From Arthrobacter sp. B1I2 (GTDB lineage: Bacteria; Actinomycetota; Actinomycetes; Actinomycetales; Micrococcaceae): a DNA stretch of 64,000 bases. Positions 26,154 through 33,881 of the stretch are shown piece after piece. Location of the stretch: assembly GCF_030816485.1 (NCBI RefSeq), contig NZ_JAUSYC010000001.1, positions 806,001 through 870,000 on the forward strand, in the 5' to 3' direction. The notes under the pieces are model-generated. The model worked only from the letters and a program-made list of their open reading frames with translations. It made no database searches and was not told where the DNA came from. Each line of letters begins with the position of its first letter. Within the stretch, counting starts at the first letter, position 1. The translations under genes were made by a program, and so were the position numbers.

Positions 26154-27134
26154 CTACGCTGTGGGCGAAGCTGCGGAAGCGTTTTCACCTGCGAAGGATT
26201 CCGCAGCAAGTATGGCTTGGACCCACGACCGGGCCGCCGAGAACGCTGCGTCCGAGGTATAGGCCGGCACCGGAATCTCCTGCTGGTCGGCCCTGGCATA
26301 CGAGCCCAGGAAGCGCGTCGCCGGGCTGATGCGGTGCAGGCCGGCCAGTGCGTCGGCCATCCTCGCCTCGCGGGCGTGGCCGTCGGCGTCGATGCTGAAG
26401 AAGTAATGGCCCAGGTACTGGCCGGTGGGCCGGGACTCGATCCGGCTGAGGTTGACCCCGCGGCTGGCGAACTGGTCCAGGATCTCCATCAGCGCCCCGG
26501 GCCGGTCCTCCGGAAGCGGGACAACCACGGTGGTTTTGTCCGCGCCGGTGCGGGCCGGCAGCATGCCCGGCCGGCTCACCAGGATGAAGCGCGTCACCGC
26601 ACCCGGGTTGTCACCGATGTTTTCGGCCAGTACCGAGAGCCCCGGATGTTCCCTGGCCACCAGCGGTGTGCAGATGGCCGCGTCGTAAGGGCAGTCCCCG
26701 GCCAGCAACCCCAGGGCCGCAGCGGCGGTTGAGGAGCCTGGGACGTATTCCGCGGCCGGTATGTTTGCCTCCATCCACATGCGGCACTGGGCCCACGCGT
26801 GGCCATGCGTGGACACCCGCCGGACATCCTCCAGCCGCACCCCGGGCCGGGCCGCCAGGACAAAGCTGATGGGAACCAGGACCTCACGGATGATCCGCAG
26901 TTCCTGGCCAGTGGCGATGGCATCCAGTGTGGCAGTGACACCGCCCTCCACCGAGTTTTCGATGGGGACCATGGCGGCGTACGCCGACCCGTCGCGCACC
27001 TTTTCAAGGGCGGCATTGACGTTAGACGCCGGGAGCCGGACCGCATCAAGGGCGCCGGGTACCTGCAGCAGGGCGGCCTCGGTAAAGGTGCCTTCCGGGC
27101 CCAGGAACGCGTAGGTGCGAGGCGTAGCGGGCAC
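26154..27134 (-). CDS. pheA: prephenate dehydratase
   Basis: 326 residues from a GTG at 27134 that overlaps the rhodanese stop by one base. PheA converts prephenate to phenylpyruvate in phenylalanine synthesis. The periplasmic-binding-like catalytic domain shows YAFLGPEGTFTEAALL and PIENSVEGGVTATLD, and the catalytic TRF is in GAVTRFILV. The C-terminal ACT domain carries the Phe-binding GALMEIL and SRIESRPTG motifs, so feedback inhibition by phenylalanine is expected. No chorismate mutase domain is fused, as is usual in Actinobacteria. Confidence 0.97.
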   Translation of the reverse strand: MPATPRTYAFLGPEGTFTEAALLQVPGALDAVRLPASNVNAALEKVRDGSAYAAMVPIENSVEGGVTATLDAIATGQELRIIREVLVPISFVLAARPGVRLEDVRRVSTHGHAWAQCRMWMEANIPAAEYVPGSSTAAAALGLLAGDCPYDAAICTPLVAREHPGLSVLAENIGDNPGAVTRFILVSRPGMLPARTGADKTTVVVPLPEDRPGALMEILDQFASRGVNLSRIESRPTGQYLGHYFFSIDADGHAREARMADALAGLHRISPATRFLGSYARADQQEIPVPAYTSDAAFSAARSWVQAILAAESFAGENASAASPTA

Positions 27135-27460
27135 TAAAGCACCAGCGGCTTGAGTCCGTTGTCCGAGACCAGGGGCTTGCCGGATTCCAGCCACTGGTCC
27201 ATGCCGCCGGAGACGTTGATGGCGGTATATCCCTGGCCCGTGAGCCATTGGGCAACGCGGAAGGACCGGCCGCCCGTACGGCAGATGACGTAAAGGTCTT
27301 CGTCCGGATCGAGCTCGCCCAGCCGGGCCGGGATCTGGTCCATGGGAATGTGCAGCGCGCCGTCGGCGTGGCCGGCAACCCACTCGTAGTCCTCCCGGAC
27401 GTCCAGGATCAGGGCGCCAGCGGGAACATCATGAACGGGGACGGTATCGAAATCACTCAT
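27134..27460 (-). CDS. rhodanese-like domain protein
   Basis: 108 residues forming a single rhodanese domain: DVREDYEWVAGHADGALHIPM, then the active-site cysteine in YVICRTGGRSFRVAQWL. Such proteins transfer sulfane sulfur, but the acceptor is unknown. The ATG at 27460 gives a normal single-domain length. It is directly upstream of and coupled to pheA. An open frame extends to 27577 but its extra residues are not family-like. Confidence 0.92.
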   Translation of the reverse strand: MSDFDTVPVHDVPAGALILDVREDYEWVAGHADGALHIPMDQIPARLGELDPDEDLYVICRTGGRSFRVAQWLTGQGYTAINVSGGMDQWLESGKPLVSDNGLKPLVL

Positions 27461-27575
27461 CGGAGTCCTGTCTTGGCGGATCAGAGTCAGGTTTAAGCCT
27501 AGCCCTTCGCGCCCTTCCGCCCGGAACAGCTGCCTAAAACCCCGGGTTAGGCTGGTGAGGCCCAAGGAGGTTTCC

Positions 27576-27677
27576 ATGTCTCAACAGACCACCGCCTTCC
27601 CCGCACCATCGGCATTTCCAGACCCGGTTGCGGAACGGTACGCCGGCCTCCAAATGGAGACCCGGTTCCATGGCTGA
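27576..27677 (+). CDS. 33-residue ORF coupled to the amidase
   Basis: It has a near-perfect ribosome site (AAGGAGG at 27564-27570, five bases before the ATG) and its TGA stop overlaps the amidase ATG by eight bases (ATGGCTGA). The peptide is Pro/Ala-rich at the start, then AERYAGLQMETRFHG. The amidase has no good ribosome site of its own, so this ORF may act as a translational coupler. It could also be the remnant of a longer upstream gene. No family recognised. Confidence 0.55.
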   Translation: MSQQTTAFPAPSAFPDPVAERYAGLQMETRFHG

Positions 27678-29076
27678 ACTCCACGAACTCCCGGCCCTGG
27701 CCTTGCGGGACCTCCTGCGGAGCGGAAAGGTGTCCGCCACGGATGCGGCCGCCCATTTCCTGGCCCGGACCGGACAGCAGAATCCCCTTTTGGGCGCCTT
27801 CATCACTGTGACCGCCGACCAGGCGCTGGAACAGGCCCGGGCGGCTGACGCGGTGCGCGCCAGCGCCGACGCCGACGACTTGCCGCTGCTGCACGGCATG
27901 CCGCTTGCCTTCAAGGACCTCACGGATGTGGCCGGCGTGGTGACCACGCACGGGAGTGCCGCCCTGGACCACAAACCCGCTCCCGCCGACTCTCCACTGG
28001 TTTCCCTCTTCAAGGACGCCGGTGCAATTTCGTTGGGCAAGACGCAGGTTCCTGAATTCGGACTGACGGCCTACAGCGAAAACCGCGTCGCACCGCCGTC
28101 GCGCAATCCCCACGCTCCCAGCAGGAGTTCGGGAGGTTCGTCCGGCGGCAGTGCCGCCGCCGTGGCGGCGGGGTTGCTGCCTTTCGCCCCCGGCACCGAC
28201 GGCGGCGGATCCGTGCGCATCCCGGCCGCCGCGTGCGGACTGGTTGGGCTCAAGCCGGGCCGTGGGCTGGTGGCAGCCGGGGAAAGCGCGGCCGACCCTG
28301 GGCGGCTGGTGGTGCCCGGGCCCCTTGCCCGGACCGCGGAGGACGCCGCACTGATGATGGATGCCCTGGTGCCGGGAAACCACTACCTGCGGGCAGTGCA
28401 GGAGGAGCCACCGCGGCTGCGCATCGGCGTCACGCTGGACAGCCCGTGGTCAAGCACCTTCCCTTTTACGCCGGAACGGGAGGCCCTGGACGCGCTCCAT
28501 GCCGGCGAATCCCTCCTGGAGCATGCGGGCCACAGCCTTGGCGACGCTTCCATCCGCTATGACAACCGCTACCCGGACGCCTTCACCACAGCGTGGACGG
28601 CCGGGGTGGGTGCGGCCCGGATCAGCCCCTCGCGCGAAGCGTTGCTGGCACCCCTGACCCGGACCTTCCGGCGGCGCGCCCAGCAGCGCAGCCCCGCCAA
28701 GCTCGCCGAGGCACTGGCATTCCTCCGGCAGTTCCAGCACGACACCCTGGCGCAGTACGGGCAGTGGGACCTGATGCTGATGCCCGCGCTGGCGCAGACG
28801 CCGCGGCCGGTGGGCTGGTTCACCGGTACTGCGCATGGCGGTGAACGCTGGCCGTCGGCACAGTGGCCGGGGGACGCCGACGGCGACTACCGGAAGCAGT
28901 GCGAATACGCCCCGTGGTCCTCCATGGTGAATGTGTGCCGCCTGCCGGCAATCACCATTCCCGTCCACTGGACCGGCGGCGCCACCGGCAGCGGACTTCC
29001 CATGGGAATCCAGCTAATTGGCCCCATGGGTTCCGAAGCCCTCCTCCTGCAGGTGGCGCACCAGCTGGGCTACTAG
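27670..29076 (+). CDS. amidase (amidase signature family)
   Basis: 468 residues from the ATG at 27670. Amidase-signature enzymes hydrolyse carboxamides with a Ser-cisSer-Lys triad: here Lys82 in LAFKDLTD, Ser157 in RSSGGSSGGSAAA and Ser181 in GTDGGGSVRIPAA, all present. The C-terminal EYAPWSSMVNVCRLPAITIPV is also family-like. There is no GatB or GatC gene nearby, so this is not obviously part of the tRNA amidotransferase. The substrate is unknown. Translation is probably coupled to the 33-residue ORF upstream. Confidence 0.92.
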   Translation: MAELHELPALALRDLLRSGKVSATDAAAHFLARTGQQNPLLGAFITVTADQALEQARAADAVRASADADDLPLLHGMPLAFKDLTDVAGVVTTHGSAALDHKPAPADSPLVSLFKDAGAISLGKTQVPEFGLTAYSENRVAPPSRNPHAPSRSSGGSSGGSAAAVAAGLLPFAPGTDGGGSVRIPAAACGLVGLKPGRGLVAAGESAADPGRLVVPGPLARTAEDAALMMDALVPGNHYLRAVQEEPPRLRIGVTLDSPWSSTFPFTPEREALDALHAGESLLEHAGHSLGDASIRYDNRYPDAFTTAWTAGVGAARISPSREALLAPLTRTFRRRAQQRSPAKLAEALAFLRQFQHDTLAQYGQWDLMLMPALAQTPRPVGWFTGTAHGGERWPSAQWPGDADGDYRKQCEYAPWSSMVNVCRLPAITIPVHWTGGATGSGLPMGIQLIGPMGSEALLLQVAHQLGY

Positions 29077-29213
29077 GGAAATCCCGCCCCAGGCCAGTTG
29101 TTGACCTGTTCCTAACGCCGGCTTAATCCGCTGGTAACCCTGGCGGCGCACACTGGAAAAAGCACCTTTCAGCACCCTCCATTCGCCTCCGCCCGATGAG
29201 GAGTTGCCCCATC

Positions 29214-29438
29214 ATGAACGCCGAATACCCTGCTCCAAGTGCCGAAACCACAGTGACCGCCGACGACGGACGTCCAGACATGAGCAATTCGAACGTCAGG
29301 GAGGACCTGGCGATGACCGGCCGGTGCGCGCTGGTCCACCTGCCCACGGGCCGGACCTGCCTCCTCCCGCTCCGGCATCAGGGTCCCTGCGAATTCCACG
29401 GCCCCCAGGAGGCGCAGGACGTGGTGGGGGGCCTCTAA
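29214..29438 (+). CDS. small hypothetical protein with cysteine/histidine tail
   Basis: 74 residues. The first 38 are polar and probably disordered; the rest (MTGRCALVHLPTGRTCLLPLRHQGPCEFHGP) has three cysteines and three histidines spaced like a small metal-binding knuckle. I recall comparable short actinobacterial proteins with this TGRxC-xLP-RHxGPCxF pattern but know no function. The first of two small ORFs before the LapA-type gene. The ATG at 29196 is a weaker alternative start. The 137 bases before it hold nothing clear. Confidence 0.55.
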   Translation: MNAEYPAPSAETTVTADDGRPDMSNSNVREDLAMTGRCALVHLPTGRTCLLPLRHQGPCEFHGPQEAQDVVGGL

Positions 29439-29587
29439 GGGACCCGGCATGCCTTTGCCCTGCGGGAGCTGACGCGTTTACGCCGGCGGCGCCCCGATGC
29501 CGTGGCGGCCAATCGGCTTGCTGACGTATCGACTCCCCCGCCAATCAGGAGGACGATTAAAGGGCAGTCACCATGAGGAGGTCTGTG

Positions 29588-29791
29588 ATGTGTTACGCAT
29601 CGAACAAGGACTTCGGGTGGGGCGCCAGGAAAGAAACCAAGCGCCGGCCTGAAGCGGAAACTGAAGCCCCTGCGGAAACTCCGGAGGAGCCGGTCAAGGC
29701 ACAGGACTTCACGTTCTGGGCCTTCCCAACCTGGCGCAGGACGCCTGCGCCGGGCGCCCCCTCCAGCGAACGGAGCAAGGAGAGGGTCTGA
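29588..29791 (+). CDS. small hypothetical protein
   Basis: 67 residues from the ATG at 29588, preceded by AGGAGG at 29576-29581 with a six-base spacer, a very good site. It begins MCYASNKDFGWGARKE, has a Glu/Pro-rich middle and ends Arg/Pro-rich; there is no membrane segment. No family function known. The strong ribosome site supports it being real. Confidence 0.55.
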   Translation: MCYASNKDFGWGARKETKRRPEAETEAPAETPEEPVKAQDFTFWAFPTWRRTPAPGAPSSERSKERV

Positions 29792-29825
29792 TGTCCGGGC
29801 AGGAATGGCCTGGGCAGGAACCAAA

Positions 29826-29853
29826 GGAGGGGTTCTCGCGAGAGGACCCCTCC
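29826..29853 (+). terminator. GC-rich hairpin with GCGA tetraloop
   Basis: Twelve base pairs (one G-T wobble) close a GCGA loop of the stable GNRA type, 35 bases after the stop of the small ORF ending at 29791. It is preceded by AAA and has no U tract. It probably ends the small-ORF transcript before the LapA gene promoter. Confidence 0.65.
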
Positions 29854-29954
29854 GCTATGACAGCTCCCCCCACCCCTGTCCCCTGGGCAGCTCTTCATCA
29901 GTGGCCGACGTACCGGTCGTTGTGCTGGGGCAACCCGGGCGTCTATGGTTGCAC

Positions 29955-29970
29955 AATAAGCATGCTTATT
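29955..29970. promoter_or_regulatory. perfect 16-base palindrome upstream of the LapA-type gene
   Basis: AATAAGCATGCTTATT is a perfect palindrome, 21 bases upstream of the LapA-type ATG. It is an AT-rich island in GC-rich surroundings, as expected of a dimeric repressor or activator site. The candidate binding protein is unknown. Confidence 0.5.
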
Positions 29971-29991
29971 ATTCTGGGAAAGGGGACGAGC

Positions 29992-30447
29992 ATGAGCGCA
30001 GGACAGTACACGCCAGGACCGGACCGACGGCCCGAAACGGACGTCAATGCCACGCCGTCGAACGCGGCCCAGCCGTCAGGTGAAGGTGCAGGAACCTATA
30101 GCAACGCCCCCTCCTACTCACCGGAGGAGCCGGGAACACCTCCCACCGCAACCACCCCCGGGCCCGCGGCCGGCGGCACCGCCGACCGCAAAGTCACCCG
30201 CGCGGGTGTTATCTGGGCCGGCGTGGTGGCCGCATTGGTGCTGTTGATCCTGCTGATCATCTTCATCCTCCAGAACCAGGACCAGGCCCTGGTCCGGTTC
30301 CTGGGATTTGAAGGTTCCGTCCCGCTGGGCATGGCCCTGTTTATCGCCGCTGTGACGGGCGGCGTATTGGTGGCCGTAGCGGGTGGTGCGCGCATCCTTC
30401 AGCTCCGTTCCAACGCCCACCGGGCCCGGACGGCGCAGCGCAGGTAG
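29992..30447 (+). CDS. LapA-domain (DUF1049) membrane protein
   Basis: 151 residues. The N-terminal 65 residues are Pro/Thr/Gly-rich and likely disordered in the cytoplasm. Two membrane helices follow (about 73-95 and 111-134) with the LapA signature IIFILQNQDQALVRFLGFEGSVPLGMAL between them. In gammaproteobacteria LapA works with LapB in lipopolysaccharide assembly; in LPS-lacking actinobacteria the role is unknown. An ATG at 29992 just after GGGGACGAGC is the likely start. Confidence 0.85.
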   Translation: MSAGQYTPGPDRRPETDVNATPSNAAQPSGEGAGTYSNAPSYSPEEPGTPPTATTPGPAAGGTADRKVTRAGVIWAGVVAALVLLILLIIFILQNQDQALVRFLGFEGSVPLGMALFIAAVTGGVLVAVAGGARILQLRSNAHRARTAQRR

Positions 30448-30495
30448 GCCCAGGGCCAGTAACAGGAGGCCGCGGGTAACGAAAGGCTGACTGCG

Positions 30496-31086
30496 GTGGG
30501 CAAGGTCATCCTGATGAACCACGTGACGCTCGACGGCGTCATGCAGGGACCCGGCCGGCCGGACGAAGATACACGGGATGGCTTTAGCCACGGCGGCTGG
30601 GCGGTTCCGTACGCCGACCAGTCCACAGTCCGGAAGATGGGCGAACGCATGGGCCCCGAACATGCGTTCCTGTTGGGACGGCGGACCTACGTGGAGCTCC
30701 TGGGGTCCTGGAACAGCCGGGGCGGTCCCTTCAAGGAAGCCTTGAACACCACGCCCAAGTACGTTGCTTCCAGGGACCCCGCGATGAAGCTTGAGTGGGC
30801 AAACTCCACCCTTCTTTCCGGTGACGTTCCCGCCGCCGTAAAGGAACTCAGGGAAACTTCTCCCCTCAACCTCGTGATCATGGGCAGCGGGATGCTGATC
30901 CGCTCACTCATGGCCGCGGATCAGATCGATGAGTACCTGCTCATGATCCATCCCCTGGTGCTGGGCAGCGGGCACCAACTTTTCGCGGGCGGCACCAAAA
31001 CCCCGTTGCGGCTCCTCGAAGCCGACCACACGGCCACCGGCGTCCTCATGGTCCTTTATACGCCTGACCGGAGGCAGGTGCCTTAG
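30496..31086 (+). CDS. dihydrofolate reductase-like (RibD C-terminal domain) protein
   Basis: 196 residues with the start MGKVILMNHVTLDGVMQGPGRP and the later HAFLLGRRTYVELLGSW and NLVIMGSGMLIRSLMAADQIDEYLLMIHPLVLGSG blocks of the RibD_C/DHFR-like family. These proteins bind NADPH and reduce pyrimidine- or pterin-like rings, but this solitary branch has no assigned substrate. It is convergent with the carboxyltransferase gene (four-base overlap of the 3' ends). A true DHFR role in the folate pathway upstream is not supported. Confidence 0.85.
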   Translation: MGKVILMNHVTLDGVMQGPGRPDEDTRDGFSHGGWAVPYADQSTVRKMGERMGPEHAFLLGRRTYVELLGSWNSRGGPFKEALNTTPKYVASRDPAMKLEWANSTLLSGDVPAAVKELRETSPLNLVIMGSGMLIRSLMAADQIDEYLLMIHPLVLGSGHQLFAGGTKTPLRLLEADHTATGVLMVLYTPDRRQVP

Positions 31087-32609
31087 CCTCGGTTGACCCC
31101 AAGGGCTGCGAATTTCCGGGCCCGCGCGGCCACGAGTTCAGGCACTGGAACGCCGGCCACCGAGCCCAGTTCATACTCGATGGCCCGCGCCATCCGCGTG
31201 CAGAATTCCCGCGGCTCCAGCGAAGCGTCGTCGCGCTCATCCACGATGTGGTCCACGAGGCCGTTCGCGTACAGCGCGGCGACGTTCACCCCCTGGGCCT
31301 GTGCCATCTCCGGGGCGAGCGCAGTGGTTCTGTGCACGATTGCACTGGCACCCTCCGGGGGCAGCGGTGAAAGCCAGCTGTGCTGGGCGGCGATGGTCCG
31401 GTCCGCGGGCAGCAGTGCCAGGGCGCCTCCGCCGGCGCCCTGGCCGAGCAGCACGGAGACCGACGGTGATTCCAGGCCGATCAGTTCGTGCAGCGAGCGC
31501 GCAATCTCCCCGGCAAGCCCGCCCTCCTCCGCCTCCTGGGAGAGCGCGGCACCGGCCGTGTCGATAACGGTGAGCAGGGGCAGCCGCAGTTCCTCCGCCA
31601 GCTTCATGCCGCGGCGCGCCTCACGCAGTGAACCCGGTCCCATGCCGGCTGCGTCCTTCCGCAGCGGACGGGCGTGGCCCAGCACGATGCACGACTGGGT
31701 GCCAAAGCGCGCCAGTGCCAGCAGCAAGCCGGGGTCCTTCTCCCCCTGTCCGGTCCCGTTCAGGGGCAGGGCATCCGTGGCGCCGAACTTCAACAGCTGG
31801 CGGAGGTCGGGCCTGCGTGGGCGGCGGGAAATCCCGATGGATGTCCAGGCGCCGACGGCGGCAGGCCGCACCGCCAGCGTGGACGGCTCAGGAACAGCAG
31901 CCTCAGAGGCAGCCGTCTCCCTGGGCATGAGGATGTCCAGGGCGCGGCCCACCAGGTCGGCAAGCCCGCCGGGTTCCACGACGCCGTCGATCAGTCCTTT
32001 ATTGAAGAGGTTCTCCGCCACCTGCACGTTCTCCGGGAACGCCTCGCCGTACAGCGCTTCATACACCCGCGGACCGAGGAAACCGAGCAGGGCTCCCGGC
32101 TCCGCAACGTTGATGTGCCCCAAAGAACCCCAGGAGGCCATGACGCCGCCGGTGGTGGGGTGCCGCAGGTAGACCAGGTAGGGAAGGCCGGCCTGGCGGT
32201 GTGCCCGCACGGCGCCGGTAATTTTCACCATGGACAGGAACGCGAGCGTCCCTTCCTGCATCCGCGTCCCCCCGGAGGCGGGGCCCGCCAGCAGGGGCAG
32301 ACCCTCCGCGGTGGCGCGTTCGACGGCGGCAACGATCCTTTGCGCCGCCGCGTGGCCGATCGAGCCGGCCAGGAAGGAGAATTCGCTGGCGATCAGCGCC
32401 ACCCGGCGGCCGCGGATGAGACCGGCGCCGGTGATCACCGACTCATCGGCGCCGCTGCGTTCGCGCGCCTTGGCCAGGTCACGGGCATATTCTTCGGACA
32501 GTACTGGCTGCTGCGGCTCCGTGTCCCAGGAGACGAAGGAACCGGCATCCACCACGGCGTCCAGCAGTTCGGTGGCAGCCAGGTGCCGCACCTTCTCGGT
32601 CGTCGGCAT
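31083..32609 (-). CDS. fused AccD/AccA-like carboxyltransferase
   Basis: 508 residues carrying two crotonase-fold carboxyltransferase halves: an AccD-like N-terminal half (about 1-245, AGPASGGTRMQEGTLAFL) and an AccA-like C-terminal half (about 270-508, LLTVIDTAGAALSQEAEEGG, VLLGQGAGGGALALLPADR). The zinc ribbon of true AccD is absent from the N-terminus. No biotin carboxylase or biotin carrier gene lies nearby. In this operon a decarboxylase role on a CoA ester, as in malonate decarboxylase MdcD/MdcE, is an alternative to carboxylation. The ATG is one base after the CaiB stop, so the two are tightly coupled. Confidence 0.8.
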   Translation of the reverse strand: MPTTEKVRHLAATELLDAVVDAGSFVSWDTEPQQPVLSEEYARDLAKARERSGADESVITGAGLIRGRRVALIASEFSFLAGSIGHAAAQRIVAAVERATAEGLPLLAGPASGGTRMQEGTLAFLSMVKITGAVRAHRQAGLPYLVYLRHPTTGGVMASWGSLGHINVAEPGALLGFLGPRVYEALYGEAFPENVQVAENLFNKGLIDGVVEPGGLADLVGRALDILMPRETAASEAAVPEPSTLAVRPAAVGAWTSIGISRRPRRPDLRQLLKFGATDALPLNGTGQGEKDPGLLLALARFGTQSCIVLGHARPLRKDAAGMGPGSLREARRGMKLAEELRLPLLTVIDTAGAALSQEAEEGGLAGEIARSLHELIGLESPSVSVLLGQGAGGGALALLPADRTIAAQHSWLSPLPPEGASAIVHRTTALAPEMAQAQGVNVAALYANGLVDHIVDERDDASLEPREFCTRMARAIEYELGSVAGVPVPELVAARARKFAALGVNRG

Positions 32610-32610
32610 G

Positions 32611-33822
32611 CTATTTGGCCCCCGCCGCAACCGGTGAGGGCAGGCCAAGCCACTCCCGGATGGCCGGACCGTCCTCATCGAGCAGCGGTGGCGCGTCATG
32701 GTCCGTCACGGTGGTTTCGGCGCTGTCACCGGCCGCGAAGAACCGCAGCGGCGGTCCGGGCAGGCTCACCTTGCCGAGCAGTGGATGCTGCACATCCACC
32801 ACGAGCCCCTGGGAGGCCACCTGCTCCCAGGCGTACACCTCGTCCAGCGAGCGGACCTTCCCTGCCGGGATCCCGGCGTCGTTCAGCTTTTCCAGCAGTT
32901 CCGCCGCGCCGTAGCCGGCAAAGGCGCGTTCGACGGCGGCGATCACCTCCATGCGGTTCCGCACCCTTTCGGCGTTGCTGGCAAAGCCCGGCGCCACCGG
33001 GTCAAGCCCGAAGGCTGCGGCGAAGGAGGCCCACAGTTTTTCGCTGCCAACGCTGATCTGCACGCTCCCGTCCTTGCAGTTGAACAGGCCGTAAGGGGCG
33101 ATGGACGGATGGTGGTTGCCCTGGGCCTGGGGAACTTCACCCGCAACGGTGGCCCTGGTGCCCTGGAACGCGTGCACGCCGATCAGTGATGCAAGCAGCG
33201 AGGTGCGCACCACTTTGCCCTGGCCGGTCCGGTTCCGCTCCACCAGCGCAGCCAGCACGCCGAACGCACCGTTCATCCCGGAGAGCAGGTCAGCAATCGG
33301 AACGCCGACCCGCTGGGGGTCGTCCGGACCTGACCCGGTGAGGGACATGAGGCCGGCCTCGCCCTGCAGGATCTGGTCATAGCCGCTGCGCTGGGACTCG
33401 GGCCCGTCGTGGCCAAAGCCCGTGATGGACAGGATCACCAGCCGCGGGTTGAGCTCGTGCATCGCCGCGGTGGAGAAGCCCAGCCGGTCCATGACCCCGG
33501 GCCGGAAGTTCTCGATCACCACGTCGGCCCGTTCCAGGAGTCCGCGCAGCACCGCCTGCCCGTCACCGCTCTTCAGGTCCAGGCTGATGGACTCCTTGTT
33601 GCGGTTGCAGGACATGAAATAGGTGGACTGCAGGTCGTCTTCCGGGCCGACGAAGGGCGGGCCCCAGCCACGGGTGTCGTCGCCGCTGCCCGGGTTCTCG
33701 ACTTTGATGACGCGGGCCCCGAGGTCCGCCAGCATCATGCCTGCGTGGGGTCCGGCCAGTGCGCGGCTGAGGTCGACGACGGTGTGCCCGGCCAGCGGGC
33801 CTTGGCGGTTCTCGGTGCTCAT
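32611..33822 (-). CDS. CaiB/BaiF family (class III) CoA transferase
   Basis: 403 residues from the ATG at 33822, chosen because it precedes the family N-terminus GPLAGHTVVDLSRALAGPHAGMMLADLGARVIKVENPG. Class III transferases move CoA between carboxylates through an aspartyl intermediate; the conserved Asp is probably that in VGVPIADLLSGM. NRNKESISLDLK and FRPGVMDRLG are further family blocks. It sits between a MatC-type permease and a carboxyltransferase-like gene, suggesting activation of an imported dicarboxylate to its CoA ester. Donor and acceptor are unknown. Confidence 0.9.
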   Translation of the reverse strand: MSTENRQGPLAGHTVVDLSRALAGPHAGMMLADLGARVIKVENPGSGDDTRGWGPPFVGPEDDLQSTYFMSCNRNKESISLDLKSGDGQAVLRGLLERADVVIENFRPGVMDRLGFSTAAMHELNPRLVILSITGFGHDGPESQRSGYDQILQGEAGLMSLTGSGPDDPQRVGVPIADLLSGMNGAFGVLAALVERNRTGQGKVVRTSLLASLIGVHAFQGTRATVAGEVPQAQGNHHPSIAPYGLFNCKDGSVQISVGSEKLWASFAAAFGLDPVAPGFASNAERVRNRMEVIAAVERAFAGYGAAELLEKLNDAGIPAGKVRSLDEVYAWEQVASQGLVVDVQHPLLGKVSLPGPPLRFFAAGDSAETTVTDHDAPPLLDEDGPAIREWLGLPSPVAAGAK

Positions 33823-33881
33823 GGTCTGGGTTTCCTTTCTGGAACGGGTGGCGGACAACCGCCGGACGGGCGCTGCTGCGG

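Noticed and set aside
30496-31086. DHFR-like protein as the dihydrofolate reductase of the folate pathway
   Set aside because: The motifs fit the RibD C-terminal-like branch, not FolA, and it is far from the folate operon.
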